Shown piece by piece: positions 35,297 through 44,011 of a stretch of 64,000 nt of DNA. The first letter of the stretch is position 1, and the number at the start of each line of letters is the position of its first letter. This DNA is from Pedobacter sp. KBW06 (GTDB taxonomy: Bacteria > Bacteroidota > Bacteroidia > Sphingobacteriales > Sphingobacteriaceae). The DNA lies in NCBI RefSeq assembly GCF_003852525.1, contig NZ_QAJL01000004.1, forward strand, positions 532,009-596,008, written 5' to 3'. Both the position numbers and the translations under genes were made by a program. The notes beneath the pieces are model-generated. The model was not told the DNA's origin, did not search any database, and saw only the letters and a program-made list of their open reading frames with translations.

Positions 35297-36529
35297 TTAG
35301 AGATCTTGATTTAAATGGTCTATTTTCTTCACGCTCAGATTAGACGACAAAGCTGATGCCATAAAAGAAAATACCGTTACTGTTAAAAATACTAATAAAA
35401 AATCCATCCATTTTAAGCCAATTGGATAGCCATTGGTTAGAATCGGATTGTCTTGTGCCATTTTGACAAAGCCGAATTCCTGTTGAAGCAGACAGAAAAC
35501 CAGTCCAACGATCAGGCCCAACACACAGCCTGTCATGGTGATCATCATCCCTTCCAGCAAAAAGATCCTTTTGATCAGGCTTTTACCTGCCCCAAGACTA
35601 CTCAGAACGGCAATATCTTTCAATTTATCAATCACCAGCATCGTCAATGAACCGATGATATTAAAGATAGCAATAATTAAAACAAAAGTCAGGATGATAT
35701 AAACGGCCCATTTTTCGGACCCCAGGATGTTGTGTAATGCGGTATTTTGCTCAATCCGGTCTTTCACCCGGAAGCCCTCCCCGATTTCTTTTTCTATGCG
35801 GGATTTAAATTTATCCGCATCAACATCCTTATTTAAAAGGATTTCTATGGAGGATACTTTCTGTGGCTCTTCCAATAACTTCCTTGCAAATGCCAGGGGT
35901 ACAATCGCCACGTTATCAAAATCCTGCTGTACTTCAAAAACGCCTGAAACAGGAATGGAGAGCACGGTAAAATCATCGCCCGGATTTAAGGAGCTGGTTG
36001 ACCTCCCCTTTTTTGGAGAATAGACCTGCAAAGGAAGAAAAGGATCTGTGGTATTGACCATCAGAAAATTCTGAATGGCAGAACCGATTACCGCAAAATG
36101 GTTGCCGGATTTATCCAATACAAAATGACCGTCAATAATGGTGCTGTCCAGGCTTTTATTTTTTAAATAATCAGGGCTTACCCCTTTGATCAAGCCTACA
36201 GACTGCTTATCGTTGTACCGGAGCAATGCATTTTCAGAAAGGACCTCTACATAAGAATAAATGCCCTCCGTCTTTTTCAACTGGTTAAAATAAACCGTAT
36301 TGGGCTCAAAGGTTTTTCCCTTTACCGGCGTAATCACCAGTTGTGGGGTCATGGTATTGAACATTTTCAAAACCAGGTCTTCCAGGCCGTTAAATGCAGA
36401 TAATATAATGATCAATGCAGCACTTCCCACAAACACCCCTACCACAGAAATTGCGGAGATGATGTTAATCGCATTGGTAGATTTCTTTGCAAAAAGATAC
36501 CTGCGGGCTATGTAAAAGGCTGTATTCAA
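35297..36529 (-). CDS. FtsX-family ABC permease, LolC/LolE-like
   Basis: 410 residues. One membrane helix near residue 20-45 is followed by a large periplasmic domain (about 48-265), then three helices at the C-terminus (about 275-395). This is the MacB/FtsX plan. The start FYIARRYLFAKKSTNAINIIS is the typical LolE/LolC N-terminus, so it probably extracts lipoproteins from the inner membrane together with a LolD ATPase, which is not in this window. The start codon is TTG: an in-frame stop lies three codons before it and no nearby ATG would keep the conserved N-terminus. It lies 14 bases after the MBL gene. Confidence 0.88.
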   Translation of the reverse strand: MNTAFYIARRYLFAKKSTNAINIISAISVVGVFVGSAALIIILSAFNGLEDLVLKMFNTMTPQLVITPVKGKTFEPNTVYFNQLKKTEGIYSYVEVLSENALLRYNDKQSVGLIKGVSPDYLKNKSLDSTIIDGHFVLDKSGNHFAVIGSAIQNFLMVNTTDPFLPLQVYSPKKGRSTSSLNPGDDFTVLSIPVSGVFEVQQDFDNVAIVPLAFARKLLEEPQKVSSIEILLNKDVDADKFKSRIEKEIGEGFRVKDRIEQNTALHNILGSEKWAVYIILTFVLIIAIFNIIGSLTMLVIDKLKDIAVLSSLGAGKSLIKRIFLLEGMMITMTGCVLGLIVGLVFCLLQQEFGFVKMAQDNPILTNGYPIGLKWMDFLLVFLTVTVFSFMASALSSNLSVKKIDHLNQDL

Positions 36530-36543
36530 ATCTATTCAGGTAA

Positions 36544-37185
36544 TTAAGACTGTAAAAAAGGATTGTGTTGTTTTTCGAAACCGATGGTCGTAGACTGACC
36601 ATGTCCCGGATAAACTGTGCAATCATCAGGCAATATAAACAAGTTATTCCTTATGCTATTGATCAATTGTGAATGATTTCCGCCAGGAAGGTCTGTACGC
36701 CCGATACTGGTATAGAAAAGCACATCTCCACCGATCAGAAAATTATCTGCCGCAGCATAGAAACACAAATGGGCGGGGGAATGACCAGGTGCAAAGATCA
36801 GTTCCAGCTGACTATGACCGAATTTAACCGTCCCACTCTCTCCCAGGAAGACTTCCGGCTCCGGAGAAAGCTCATAATGGAAACCCATCTGAGGTGCATA
36901 TCCGGGAACAGCTTGCAGAATTTGCAGCTCGCCGGGATGAAACTGAGGTTTCAGGCTCCAGTTGTCAAAAACAAACTTATTGCCCAGCACATGGTCAATA
37001 TGACAATGGGTATTTAAAAGCAACACCGGCTTCAGCTTGTTTTCTTTGATGAAGCGAACCAATTCATTTTGCTCCTCAGCATCGTACATTCCAGGGTCTA
37101 TAATCACACATTCCAATGTTTCATCGAATAACACATAGGTATTTTCACGGTATGGATTAAAGGCAAACTGCTGAATACTGATCAT
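36544..37185 (-). CDS. MBL-fold metal-dependent hydrolase (glyoxalase II-like)
   Basis: 213 residues with the metallo-beta-lactamase motifs THCHIDHVLG (HxHxDH), GHSPAHL, GGDVLF and VYPGHG in the right order. The short length and the lack of the C-terminal substrate-binding domain set it apart from true glyoxalase II; it belongs with YcbL/GloB-like hydrolases that cleave thioesters. The substrate is unknown. It lies 22 bases after gldD and 14 bases before the LolE-like gene in the seven-gene run. Confidence 0.88.
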   Translation of the reverse strand: MISIQQFAFNPYRENTYVLFDETLECVIIDPGMYDAEEQNELVRFIKENKLKPVLLLNTHCHIDHVLGNKFVFDNWSLKPQFHPGELQILQAVPGYAPQMGFHYELSPEPEVFLGESGTVKFGHSQLELIFAPGHSPAHLCFYAAADNFLIGGDVLFYTSIGRTDLPGGNHSQLINSIRNNLFILPDDCTVYPGHGQSTTIGFEKQHNPFLQS

Positions 37186-37207
37186 AAAATTTAAATATTA
37201 AAAGGTA

Positions 37208-37792
37208 TTAATTTTTCCATTTGAAGGTATTGATCATTCGGTCAATGTCCTTCTTTATAAAAGTGACCACCGGCTGAATCGAATCGTATTGCGGCCGTTC
37301 ATTAAAATACAAAGCACCACGAAAATAATGCTTCACACTATCTGTCAAAAAAAACTGTACCGAGGAAGCTGTATTCCCTTCTATGGCATAATAGATCCCA
37401 TATACTTTCTTCTCCGGGTAATTGATCAGTTTCTGATCAATCGCATTGGCCTTCACCGTATGTTTAAAGGCAAAGGTTCTCGCATCTTCCACCAGCCCTT
37501 CATACTCCTTTTTTGAGGAGACATCGTAATAGGTCAGGTGCAGCCGCGCGTTAAACTGAGGGAAGGAAAGGTTATTCCAGCAAGGCTGAGTGTCTTTGCT
37601 GCTGTCTGGATTTAAATTCGCATAGACCGGATAATCGAAAGAAAATGCACATCCCCCATCGTAATGCTGATAGGCTTTTTTTGGAAAGTCAATGTGAAAA
37701 TACCCTCTTGGCTTTGGTGCATAGTTATTGTTATTACAAGCAGAGAAGGCCAGTAATACGGCAAAAAGGCAGACTGGAAGGTATTTTTTCAT
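37208..37792 (-). CDS. gldD: Gliding-motility lipoprotein GldD
   Basis: 194 residues. A lipoprotein signal MKKYLPVCLFAVLLAFSAC is followed by the GldD hallmark YAPKPRGYFHIDFPKKAYQ, then GCAFSFDYPVYA, YPEKKVYGIYYAIEGNTASSVQFFLTDS and an RGALYFNERPQYDSI end. GldD is required for gliding and is linked to the Por/type IX secretion machinery in Flavobacterium. A longer frame starts at a TTG, but the ATG two bases after the aroE stop gives a proper lipoprotein signal. It is translationally linked to aroE. Confidence 0.93.
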   Translation of the reverse strand: MKKYLPVCLFAVLLAFSACNNNNYAPKPRGYFHIDFPKKAYQHYDGGCAFSFDYPVYANLNPDSSKDTQPCWNNLSFPQFNARLHLTYYDVSSKKEYEGLVEDARTFAFKHTVKANAIDQKLINYPEKKVYGIYYAIEGNTASSVQFFLTDSVKHYFRGALYFNERPQYDSIQPVVTFIKKDIDRMINTFKWKN

Positions 37793-37794
37793 AT

Positions 37795-38538
37795 TTAAGA
37801 ATTCCAAATATACCAGGAACGTTCTGCCTGAAGATATAACATTTCTAATCCATTTTTAATGGCTGCACCACGGGCACTGGCCAGGGCCAGAAATTTTGTC
37901 ACTTCAGGATTGTATACCAGATCATAGGCAAGGTGCCGTTCCGACACAAACTCATAAGGAATTTCCGGATAAGTATCTGAATTTGGCGACATGCCCAATG
38001 GGGTTGTATTCACCAACAGGGTATGTTCCTTCAGGATTTCTTCGGTTACCTCTTCATACAAAATACTGCTGTCTGAAGGCTTCCTCGTCACGATCAAAAA
38101 AGAAATCCCCAGCTTATTCAACACATATTTGATGGCTTTCGCAGCACCTCCGTCCCCGAATATCAGGGCTTTGGTATGGTGTTCTTTCAGGAAAGGCTTC
38201 AAAGATTCTTCGAATCCATAAGCATCGGTATTGTATCCTTTGAATATTGCTTTTCCGTTTTCTCTGCGGATGTCAATGCAATTGACTGCTCCGATTTTTG
38301 CCGCAGCATCATCGAGGTCTTTTACATAAGCCAACACACTTACTTTATAGGGAATAGTGACGTTTATCCCGCAGATCTCCTCATCAGAAGAGATCAGCTC
38401 AGGAAAAAGTTCAATATGGTCTATCGGATACAGCTCATATTCACAATTGTCAATATGCTCCTGTACGAATTTCTCTGTAAAGTGTTTCTTTGAAAAGGAA
38501 TGTGATAAAGGGTAACCAATTAAGCCGTATTTCTTCAT
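37795..38538 (-). CDS. aroE: Shikimate dehydrogenase
   Basis: 247 residues, short but within the family range. It reduces 3-dehydroshikimate to shikimate with NADPH. The substrate site is in YGLIGYPLSHSFSKKHFTEKF and INVTIPYKVSVLAYV, with the catalytic Lys in IPYK. GYNTDAYGFEESL, the NADP motif FGDGGAAKAI and LVNTTPLGMSP complete the pattern. It lies 16 bases after the phosphosulfolactate-synthase homologue and 2 bases before gldD. No other shikimate-pathway gene is near. Confidence 0.95.
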   Translation of the reverse strand: MKKYGLIGYPLSHSFSKKHFTEKFVQEHIDNCEYELYPIDHIELFPELISSDEEICGINVTIPYKVSVLAYVKDLDDAAAKIGAVNCIDIRRENGKAIFKGYNTDAYGFEESLKPFLKEHHTKALIFGDGGAAKAIKYVLNKLGISFLIVTRKPSDSSILYEEVTEEILKEHTLLVNTTPLGMSPNSDTYPEIPYEFVSERHLAYDLVYNPEVTKFLALASARGAAIKNGLEMLYLQAERSWYIWNS

Positions 38539-38554
38539 TTGTATAAATGTACGA

Positions 38555-39325
38555 TTACAATTTATCCAAATTTAAAAAATGATCAAAAGTATCACCTCTT
38601 AAACCCAGACGGATGGTTTCCAAAGGAATTGTTTCCGCAGGAGCGATATTTCCAAGGTTTACATTTGCGCCTAAAAGCTTGATGAACCAAACCTGTTGTT
38701 CCTTTTGAGGTGCTTCCCAGATGATGGTTTCTTCAGGAATTTGTGTTAAAATCTCGTCTACCAATCCCTCTCTCACTTCTCCTGAACCCCTGTAAATACC
38801 TACATTTCCGCCTTCACGGGCTTCGGCAATTACTTTCCATGAACCGGCTTCAATTTCCGCATTCATCAATTTGATCCATTTGTAAGGAGCGAAAATCTTG
38901 GCTGCATCTTTAGATCCAACTTCCGAAATTACCGTCACCTGCGTGGATAATTTCCTGATGAATTCACATTTCAGGTCGTGTTCAATGGTAATAGAGCCAT
39001 CAGAAACTTCGGCATACTCCATATTGAACTGATCCAGCACCCTCCGGTAATCATCAAACTGATTACGGATGGCAAATGCTTCGAATAATGTCCCTCCAAA
39101 ATAGGTAGGAATTCCTGCTTCTCTGTAAATCGCCAGCTTTTCTTTTAGATTAGGGGTAACAAATGAGGTTGCCCAGCCAAGTTTTACGATATCAGTATGT
39201 ACTCCGGCAACCTCTATAAAATCTTCGGTTTGCCTTAAGCTTAGTCCTTTATCCATGACCATTGTAATGCCTTTACTTCTTGGCTTTACTGATCTTTCGG
39301 GTATATTATTTAATGGGTAGTTCAT
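38555..39325 (-). CDS. Phosphosulfolactate synthase homologue (ComA family)
   Basis: 256 residues. ComA adds sulfite to phosphoenolpyruvate to give (2R)-phospho-3-sulfolactate, first found in coenzyme M synthesis of methanogens. The TIM-barrel segments seen are KPRSKGITMVMDKGLSL, HTDIVKLGWATSF, GIPTYFGGTLFEAF, AEVSDGSI and TVISEVGSK. Bacteroidota do not make coenzyme M, so a role in sulfolactate or other sulfonate synthesis is likely but unproved. The start is an ATG; a GTG three codons upstream is also possible. It lies 16 bases before aroE and 67 bases after the TPR gene. Confidence 0.85.
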   Translation of the reverse strand: MNYPLNNIPERSVKPRSKGITMVMDKGLSLRQTEDFIEVAGVHTDIVKLGWATSFVTPNLKEKLAIYREAGIPTYFGGTLFEAFAIRNQFDDYRRVLDQFNMEYAEVSDGSITIEHDLKCEFIRKLSTQVTVISEVGSKDAAKIFAPYKWIKLMNAEIEAGSWKVIAEAREGGNVGIYRGSGEVREGLVDEILTQIPEETIIWEAPQKEQQVWFIKLLGANVNLGNIAPAETIPLETIRLGLRGDTFDHFLNLDKL

Positions 39326-39392
39326 ATTGCTCACAAAGGTGGAAAAAAAACGGACAGTTTTTATCAGGTATTTCTAATAAAAAATGGTACAA

Positions 39393-40796
39393 TTATTTAA
39401 CATAACGGTTAATTACTTCTATTATTGAGCCGTTGTCCTGCAATTGTGGCAAATATTCAAATAAAATGTAATGCTTATCCGGATCGGTCACCAAAGCGGT
39501 CTCCAGATAGGCAAGCGCATCGTTTTTTTCTCCCAAAGCAAACAGGTAAGCAACCATCCGGTAATACAGCTCTGCTGCATCCGGATTGTTCTTGATTCCA
39601 TCTAAAATGGTCTCTGAAGCTTCCAGTAACCTTCCCTGTTCATACAATACGGTAGAAAAATCCAGCCAGGCTTCTATATCTACCGGATTAAATTCCAGCA
39701 CTTTATAATAAGCTTCAATAGATTGTTCTATCTGTCCGAGTTTATAATAAGCATCCGCCATAGCGAACCAGAAATCGGGATTTTCCCCGTCCAGTTCTAA
39801 AGCTTTACGGTAGAAATGAAGCGATTCAAAATAGCGTTCTTCAAAATTCAGGGTCACACCGATCCCAAACCAGGCATCTGCCATCTTATGGTCCATCTTC
39901 ACCGACTTCTTATAATAAGCACGGGCTTCGTCCATATGTTCCAGCTTTTCATAGCACTCCCCTATTGCGCAATAGGTATCGGCATTAGGTGGTTCATACT
40001 CAAAAGTCTGTTTATAGACCTCGATGGCTTCCGCATAACGGTCCAGCTGAACCAATGCATTTCCTTTATTGTAATAAGCGGAAGCAAAGTTGTCCTTAAT
40101 CAGAATGGCATAATCGTAGGCATCAATCGCTTTTTCAAAGAGATCGAGCTTATGGTAAGAATTAGCCAGGTTATACCATGCGGCATAAGAATAAGGGTCG
40201 TTGTCAATGTATTCCTGATAAAACTGAATACTTTCCTCCTGTTTGTCTAAGATATCATAACAAAATGCCAGCTCATATAAGCCGTCTTTGTTTTCCATAT
40301 TCTGTTCCAGACTTTGCTTGATGTAAACAATGGCCTGTTCATAATCCAGCATATTCTGGTATACATAGGCAATCTGTAACAGAATCTCATCTGTCGTTTC
40401 CGCGAAACCCAAAGCAATCTGAAAATTATCCAGGGCTTCCGAATAACGTTCCAGGCTGTTATAAATATTTCCGCGTAAAATATAGATCTCTGCTTCTGAG
40501 GCTTCCAGCATTTCGGCCTTTTGCAAAGCAAGAAATGCCCTTTCTGTCTGGTCGGTCACAAAGAACAACTGTGCCTGTTTTACCAGAAAGACTGCCGCAT
40601 AAGGGTGTTGGTTTAGGGCGTACTCAATTACCTGAAGCGCCTTGACAGGATCACTCTTCTCAATGTAATAATCAATAATATTTTCAAAAGCCTGGGCATC
40701 AAAAAAGTACTGATCCTCGTTACGTATCATCTCCTCGTAACGTTCTACCGAACGTTGCGCATCATCACTAAAATCAAATAAAAACTCCTCTTCCAT
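39393..40796 (-). CDS. Tetratricopeptide-repeat protein
   Basis: 467 residues made almost entirely of TPR units (about 11-12), for example DNFQIALGFAETTDEILLQIA and AWYNLANSYHKLDLFEKAIDAYDYAI. There is no signal peptide or membrane helix, so it is probably cytoplasmic. TPR solenoids bind other proteins. It is very acidic at its N-terminus (MEEEFLFDFSDDAQ). The protein is common in Bacteroidota without a known role. It seems to be the first gene of the seven-gene run towards the LolE-like gene. Confidence 0.88.
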   Translation of the reverse strand: MEEEFLFDFSDDAQRSVERYEEMIRNEDQYFFDAQAFENIIDYYIEKSDPVKALQVIEYALNQHPYAAVFLVKQAQLFFVTDQTERAFLALQKAEMLEASEAEIYILRGNIYNSLERYSEALDNFQIALGFAETTDEILLQIAYVYQNMLDYEQAIVYIKQSLEQNMENKDGLYELAFCYDILDKQEESIQFYQEYIDNDPYSYAAWYNLANSYHKLDLFEKAIDAYDYAILIKDNFASAYYNKGNALVQLDRYAEAIEVYKQTFEYEPPNADTYCAIGECYEKLEHMDEARAYYKKSVKMDHKMADAWFGIGVTLNFEERYFESLHFYRKALELDGENPDFWFAMADAYYKLGQIEQSIEAYYKVLEFNPVDIEAWLDFSTVLYEQGRLLEASETILDGIKNNPDAAELYYRMVAYLFALGEKNDALAYLETALVTDPDKHYILFEYLPQLQDNGSIIEVINRYVK

Positions 40797-41042
40797 GTCG
40801 CGAATAATTAAAGAACAGATCCCATATTTTTAAAACACAATATAAGTTTACAACATTTATGAATAGCATAAACGAAATAATTTTCAACATACACACACCC
40901 GCGCCCCTAAATGACTGATAGTATTAATTTTAGCAAAAGCGTCGGGAGAAATTAGCTGACTTATTTTTTTGCATAGAGATAATGATCTGAATTATAATGC
41001 AAAATAACATAACTTTAATTGAAAACCGGTAAAATTCAAGTC

Positions 41043-41510
41043 ATGAAAAAATATAGCCATCTGACTTTCTTCCTATTGATCGCCTTTTTCAGTGCCGCTG
41101 CGCAGGAAAACAAGGTTGAAGAAGCACTTATTAAACAAAGCATAAATCAACTCTTTGAAGGAATGAAAAAGGGAGACAGCAGCCTTACACATGCTTCGTT
41201 TTCCGATCAATGTATCATGCAAACCATTGCAACGCCTAAAAATGAAGCCCCGAGGGTAAAGACCAGCAGTCTTAATGATTTCCTTAAATTTATCGGAAGT
41301 CCACATAAAGAACGCTTTGATGAGCGCATTGTATTTACCAAAATCCTGATTGATGGCCCTCTTGCCAGCGTATGGACGGACTATAAGTTTTATATAGATG
41401 ATCAGTTTAGCCACTGCGGCGTAAATTCCTTCCAGCTTTTCAAGGGCCCAACTGGCTGGAAAGTGATTTACATTATAGATACCCGCAGAAAAGAAAATTG
41501 CGGAGCTTAA
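41043..41510 (+). CDS. Secreted NTF2-like (SnoaL/DUF4440-type) protein
   Basis: 155 residues. A signal peptide LTFFLLIAFFSAAAQ precedes an NTF2-like alpha+beta fold: INQLFEGMKKGDSSLTHASFSDQCIMQTI in the first helix and strand, ILIDGPLASVWTDYKFYID and FQLFKGPTGWKVIYIIDTRR at the end. This is the usual pattern of small exported SnoaL-like proteins in Bacteroidota; the function is unknown. I use the ATG of MKKYSHLTFF; an upstream TTG eight codons earlier would spoil the signal. It is a single gene, 90 bases before the aldehyde dehydrogenase gene. Confidence 0.8.
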   Translation: MKKYSHLTFFLLIAFFSAAAQENKVEEALIKQSINQLFEGMKKGDSSLTHASFSDQCIMQTIATPKNEAPRVKTSSLNDFLKFIGSPHKERFDERIVFTKILIDGPLASVWTDYKFYIDDQFSHCGVNSFQLFKGPTGWKVIYIIDTRRKENCGA

Positions 41511-41600
41511 GGTGACATTCCTTCCATTATTTTTTTGTTGATTTGTAATATTACATGACAGCTCTTGCTGGCTTTATTATCATTAAAAAACCAAATATTA

Positions 41601-43139
41601 ATGAAAACAAACATCAGTTCCGTTCTAAAAAACTTAGGGATTCAGGAATTAAATCCTGCGTACAGCACAGGTAATCACTGGGCTGCTTCATCAAATGCAA
41701 AAACTATAGACAGCTATTCTCCGGTTGACGGAAAAAAGATCGCCAGTGTACAGGTCGCTACTGCAGATGACTATGAAACCGTAATGAAAAAAGCGGAAGA
41801 GGCATTTGTTTTCTGGCGCGGCTTACCGGCACCAAAGCGTGGCGATATTGTGCGTCAGTTTGGCGATGCTTTAAGAGAAAGCAAGGAAGACCTGGGGACC
41901 CTGGTATCTTATGAAATGGGTAAAAGTTTACAGGAAGGCTTCGGTGAAGTACAGGAAATGATCGACATCTGCGATTTCGCAGTAGGACTTTCCCGTCAGC
42001 TTTACGGTTTAACGATGCATTCTGAAAGACCAAACCACCGCATGTATGAGCAATGGCACCCAATGGGTATTGTGGGCATCATCTCTGCATTCAACTTCCC
42101 TGTGGCTGTTTGGGCATGGAATACAGCTTTGGCATGGGTATGCGGAAACGTGTGTGTTTGGAAACCATCTTCAAAAACACCGCTCTGTGCAGTTGCCTGT
42201 CAGCATATCATTGCAAAAGTATTAAAGGCCAATGACCTGCCTGAAGGAATCAGCAGTTTATTGATTGGAAATGCGGTTGGCGATATGATGAATAACGACA
42301 AACGGATTCCTTTGGTTTCCTTCACCGGATCCACCAGAATTGGCCGTATGGTATCTACAGCAGTTGCCGGCAGGTTCGGAAGAAGCATTCTGGAACTGGG
42401 TGGAAACAACGCCATCATTATCTCCAAAGATGCAGATTTAGACATGTCTATTATCGGAGCGGTATTTGGCGCAGTAGGAACAGCCGGACAACGTTGTACT
42501 TCTACCCGTCGTCTGATCATCCATGAAGATATTTACGAAGATTTTAAAAATAAACTGGTAAAAGCATATGGCCAGTTAAGGATCGGTGATCCTTTGGATC
42601 AGCACAATCATGTAGGCCCGCTAATTGACGTTTATGCAGCAGATATGTATACTGATGCCATCGAAAAAGGTAAAAAAGAAGGTGCCCGGTTTGTGGTAGA
42701 AGGTGGCGTACTTAGCGGCGATCAATACAGTTCAGGCTGTTATGTGAAACCTTGTGTTGCCGAAGTAGAAAATCACTTTGACATTGTACAGGAGGAAACC
42801 TTCGCTCCGATTTTATACCTGATCAAGTATAAAACGCTTGACGAAGCGATTGCTTTGCAAAACGGCGTTCCTCAGGGGCTCTCCTCAGCCATCATGACAC
42901 TGAACCTGAGAGAAGCAGAACAGTTCTTATCAGCAGCAGGATCTGATTGCGGAATTGCCAATGTTAATATCGGAACTTCAGGTGCCGAAATTGGTGGTGC
43001 CTTTGGTGGCGAGAAAGAAACCGGTGGTGGCAGAGAAAGTGGTTCTGATGCCTGGAAAGGTTATATGCGCAGACAAACCAATACCATTAATTACGCAAAC
43101 ACCCTACCTTTAGCGCAGGGAATTAAGTTTGATCTGTAA
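41601..43139 (+). CDS. Aldehyde dehydrogenase, ALDH7 (antiquitin / aminoadipate-semialdehyde) type
   Basis: 512 residues from the ATG chosen. The catalytic Cys is in TAGQRCTSTRR and the general-base Glu in ILELGGNNAI. MGIVGIISAFNFPVAVWAWNTALA and the end IGGAFGGEKETGGGRESGSDAWKGYMRRQT are those of antiquitin, the alpha-aminoadipic semialdehyde dehydrogenase of lysine breakdown. In Bacteroidota the ALDH7 protein probably serves lysine degradation by the saccharopine or pipecolate route. The upstream frame from 41565 lacks a good start, so MKTNISSVLKNLG is used. A strong terminator follows. Confidence 0.92.
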   Translation: MKTNISSVLKNLGIQELNPAYSTGNHWAASSNAKTIDSYSPVDGKKIASVQVATADDYETVMKKAEEAFVFWRGLPAPKRGDIVRQFGDALRESKEDLGTLVSYEMGKSLQEGFGEVQEMIDICDFAVGLSRQLYGLTMHSERPNHRMYEQWHPMGIVGIISAFNFPVAVWAWNTALAWVCGNVCVWKPSSKTPLCAVACQHIIAKVLKANDLPEGISSLLIGNAVGDMMNNDKRIPLVSFTGSTRIGRMVSTAVAGRFGRSILELGGNNAIIISKDADLDMSIIGAVFGAVGTAGQRCTSTRRLIIHEDIYEDFKNKLVKAYGQLRIGDPLDQHNHVGPLIDVYAADMYTDAIEKGKKEGARFVVEGGVLSGDQYSSGCYVKPCVAEVENHFDIVQEETFAPILYLIKYKTLDEAIALQNGVPQGLSSAIMTLNLREAEQFLSAAGSDCGIANVNIGTSGAEIGGAFGGEKETGGGRESGSDAWKGYMRRQTNTINYANTLPLAQGIKFDL

Positions 43140-43160
43140 ACGACAAAATATAGTCAAAAC

Positions 43161-43189
43161 AAAAAGTCCTGGCTAAGCCAGGACTTTTT
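43161..43189. terminator. Terminator after the ALDH7 gene
   Basis: Perfect 13-bp arms 43161-43173 and 43177-43189 with a 3-base loop (TAA), A-run left and T-run right. Confidence 0.85.
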
Positions 43190-43487
43190 GTTTATAAGCA
43201 AACTTATGGTGTGCCTGCCCTACACGGATCGCCCGCTCACAGGACTTTTTTATCAAATGGGATTTAAATTTTTACCTATACCAATTTACGCAAAAATTAG
43301 ATTTATCAGTGTACAATTTTTATTAACAAATTCACAATTTATTGTTACCGGCAGCCGCTGCTTTAAGGCATGGGCGCGCCAGACTCAACCAATGAAGATT
43401 TTCCTGACACGAGCATCCTGCTGCTGAGTTGAAATTCAACCGGCAAAAATCAAATATGACAATAAGGAGTTATATTTTGAGGAATGA
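43190..43487. other. Intergenic stretch with no confident feature
   Basis: No promoter, RNA or intact gene could be supported here. A 79-codon open frame on the plus strand (43188-43427) has cysteine- and arginine-rich content and no similarity I can see, so it is not called. The stretch leads into the pseudogene remnant at 43488. Confidence 0.3.
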
Positions 43488-43610
43488 TCAGCTGGGTTTC
43501 CCCGGATCGCCGATGGTACGAACAACAGGCTGTCCGTTCAGCATATAAAAAACCAGGTTGTGTAATTTTCCGTTTAAGGCCCCTAAAGGACCATTTGGTG
43601 CTTTTGCTAT
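43488..43610 (-). pseudogene. Remnant of a DUF6266-like gene, N-terminal 40 codons
   Basis: The minus strand encodes an N-terminus-like sequence: AKAPNGPLGALNGKLHNLVF followed by YMLNGQPVVRTIGDPGKPS, then TGA. This resembles the start of DUF6266 proteins of Sphingobacteriaceae (M-A-x-x-x-N-G-x-x-G-x-x-x-G-K-x-x-N-V-V). The expected ATG is ATA here, and the expected 150 or more following residues are missing, so I treat it as a decayed copy. A functional 40-residue protein with a rare start is less likely. The family assignment is from memory of the motif. Confidence 0.45.
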
Positions 43611-43761
43611 ATTGAATAGATTAATCGATAAATAACAAAAGTTAATATTTCAAATATCAACAACACCAATATAAGCAATAAGTTTTATTAAAGTCAATAT
43701 CAAGCGTAGATCTTAGTTCCAATTACTTCTGGACTGATCTTTAATTTCAACAGACAATAAT

Positions 43762-43922
43762 CGGGCTTGACGGGGCTCGAGACCCTACAGGGCCCTGGCA
43801 ACCTACCTTCAAAAAAGAAGCAAAATAGCAGCAGTTGGAAGCTTGCCCTAGCGAAAGCTGCCCCATCATAAGGGCTTACCTTAGATCTTCGGGTTACTAC
43901 TCCGAAAGAGGTTGTCAGCGGA
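43762..43922 (+). ncRNA. Candidate structured RNA or cis-regulatory element, hairpin-rich
   Basis: A GC-rich island in an AT-rich gap. Possible stems are CTTC/GAAG (43807-43810 with 43817-43820), AGCTT/AAGCT (43840-43844 with 43855-43859), TCTTCGG/CCGAAAGA (43886-43892 with 43902-43909, one bulge), and a palindrome CAGGGCCCTG at 43788-43797. It has no open reading frame. It contains GGCAACC, as in SAM-type riboswitches, but I could not fit the rest of any known class. Its strand and role are unproved. The TlpA-like gene downstream seems to start from its own box at 43983-43990. Confidence 0.3.
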
Positions 43923-43982
43923 TTCCTGGATTTCAGGCCTCAAAAATGACATTTGTAGTTCAAAGAAAAGCGCTGATTCTGT

Positions 43983-43990
43983 TAACTTTA
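43983..43990 (+). promoter_or_regulatory. -7-like element before the TlpA-like gene
   Basis: TAACTTTA, one mismatch from TAnnTTTG, 21 bases before the ATG. There is no good TTTG at the usual distance, so confidence is low. Confidence 0.3.
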
Positions 43991-44011
43991 CCTTGATCAA
44001 TAAAAACAGAC

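Noticed and set aside
37793..37807. TTG start for gldD five codons upstream
   Set aside because: It overlaps the aroE end and puts extra residues before the lipoprotein signal; the ATG at 37792 is better.
43188..43427. 79-codon plus-strand frame after the ALDH7 terminator
   Set aside because: It starts inside the terminator, has no recognisable motif and has poor codon use; not called as a gene.
43762..43922. SAM riboswitch
   Set aside because: GGCAACC is present but the first stem, the GGTGCxAATTCC part and the closing strand of S-box RNAs are not found, and no methionine gene follows.
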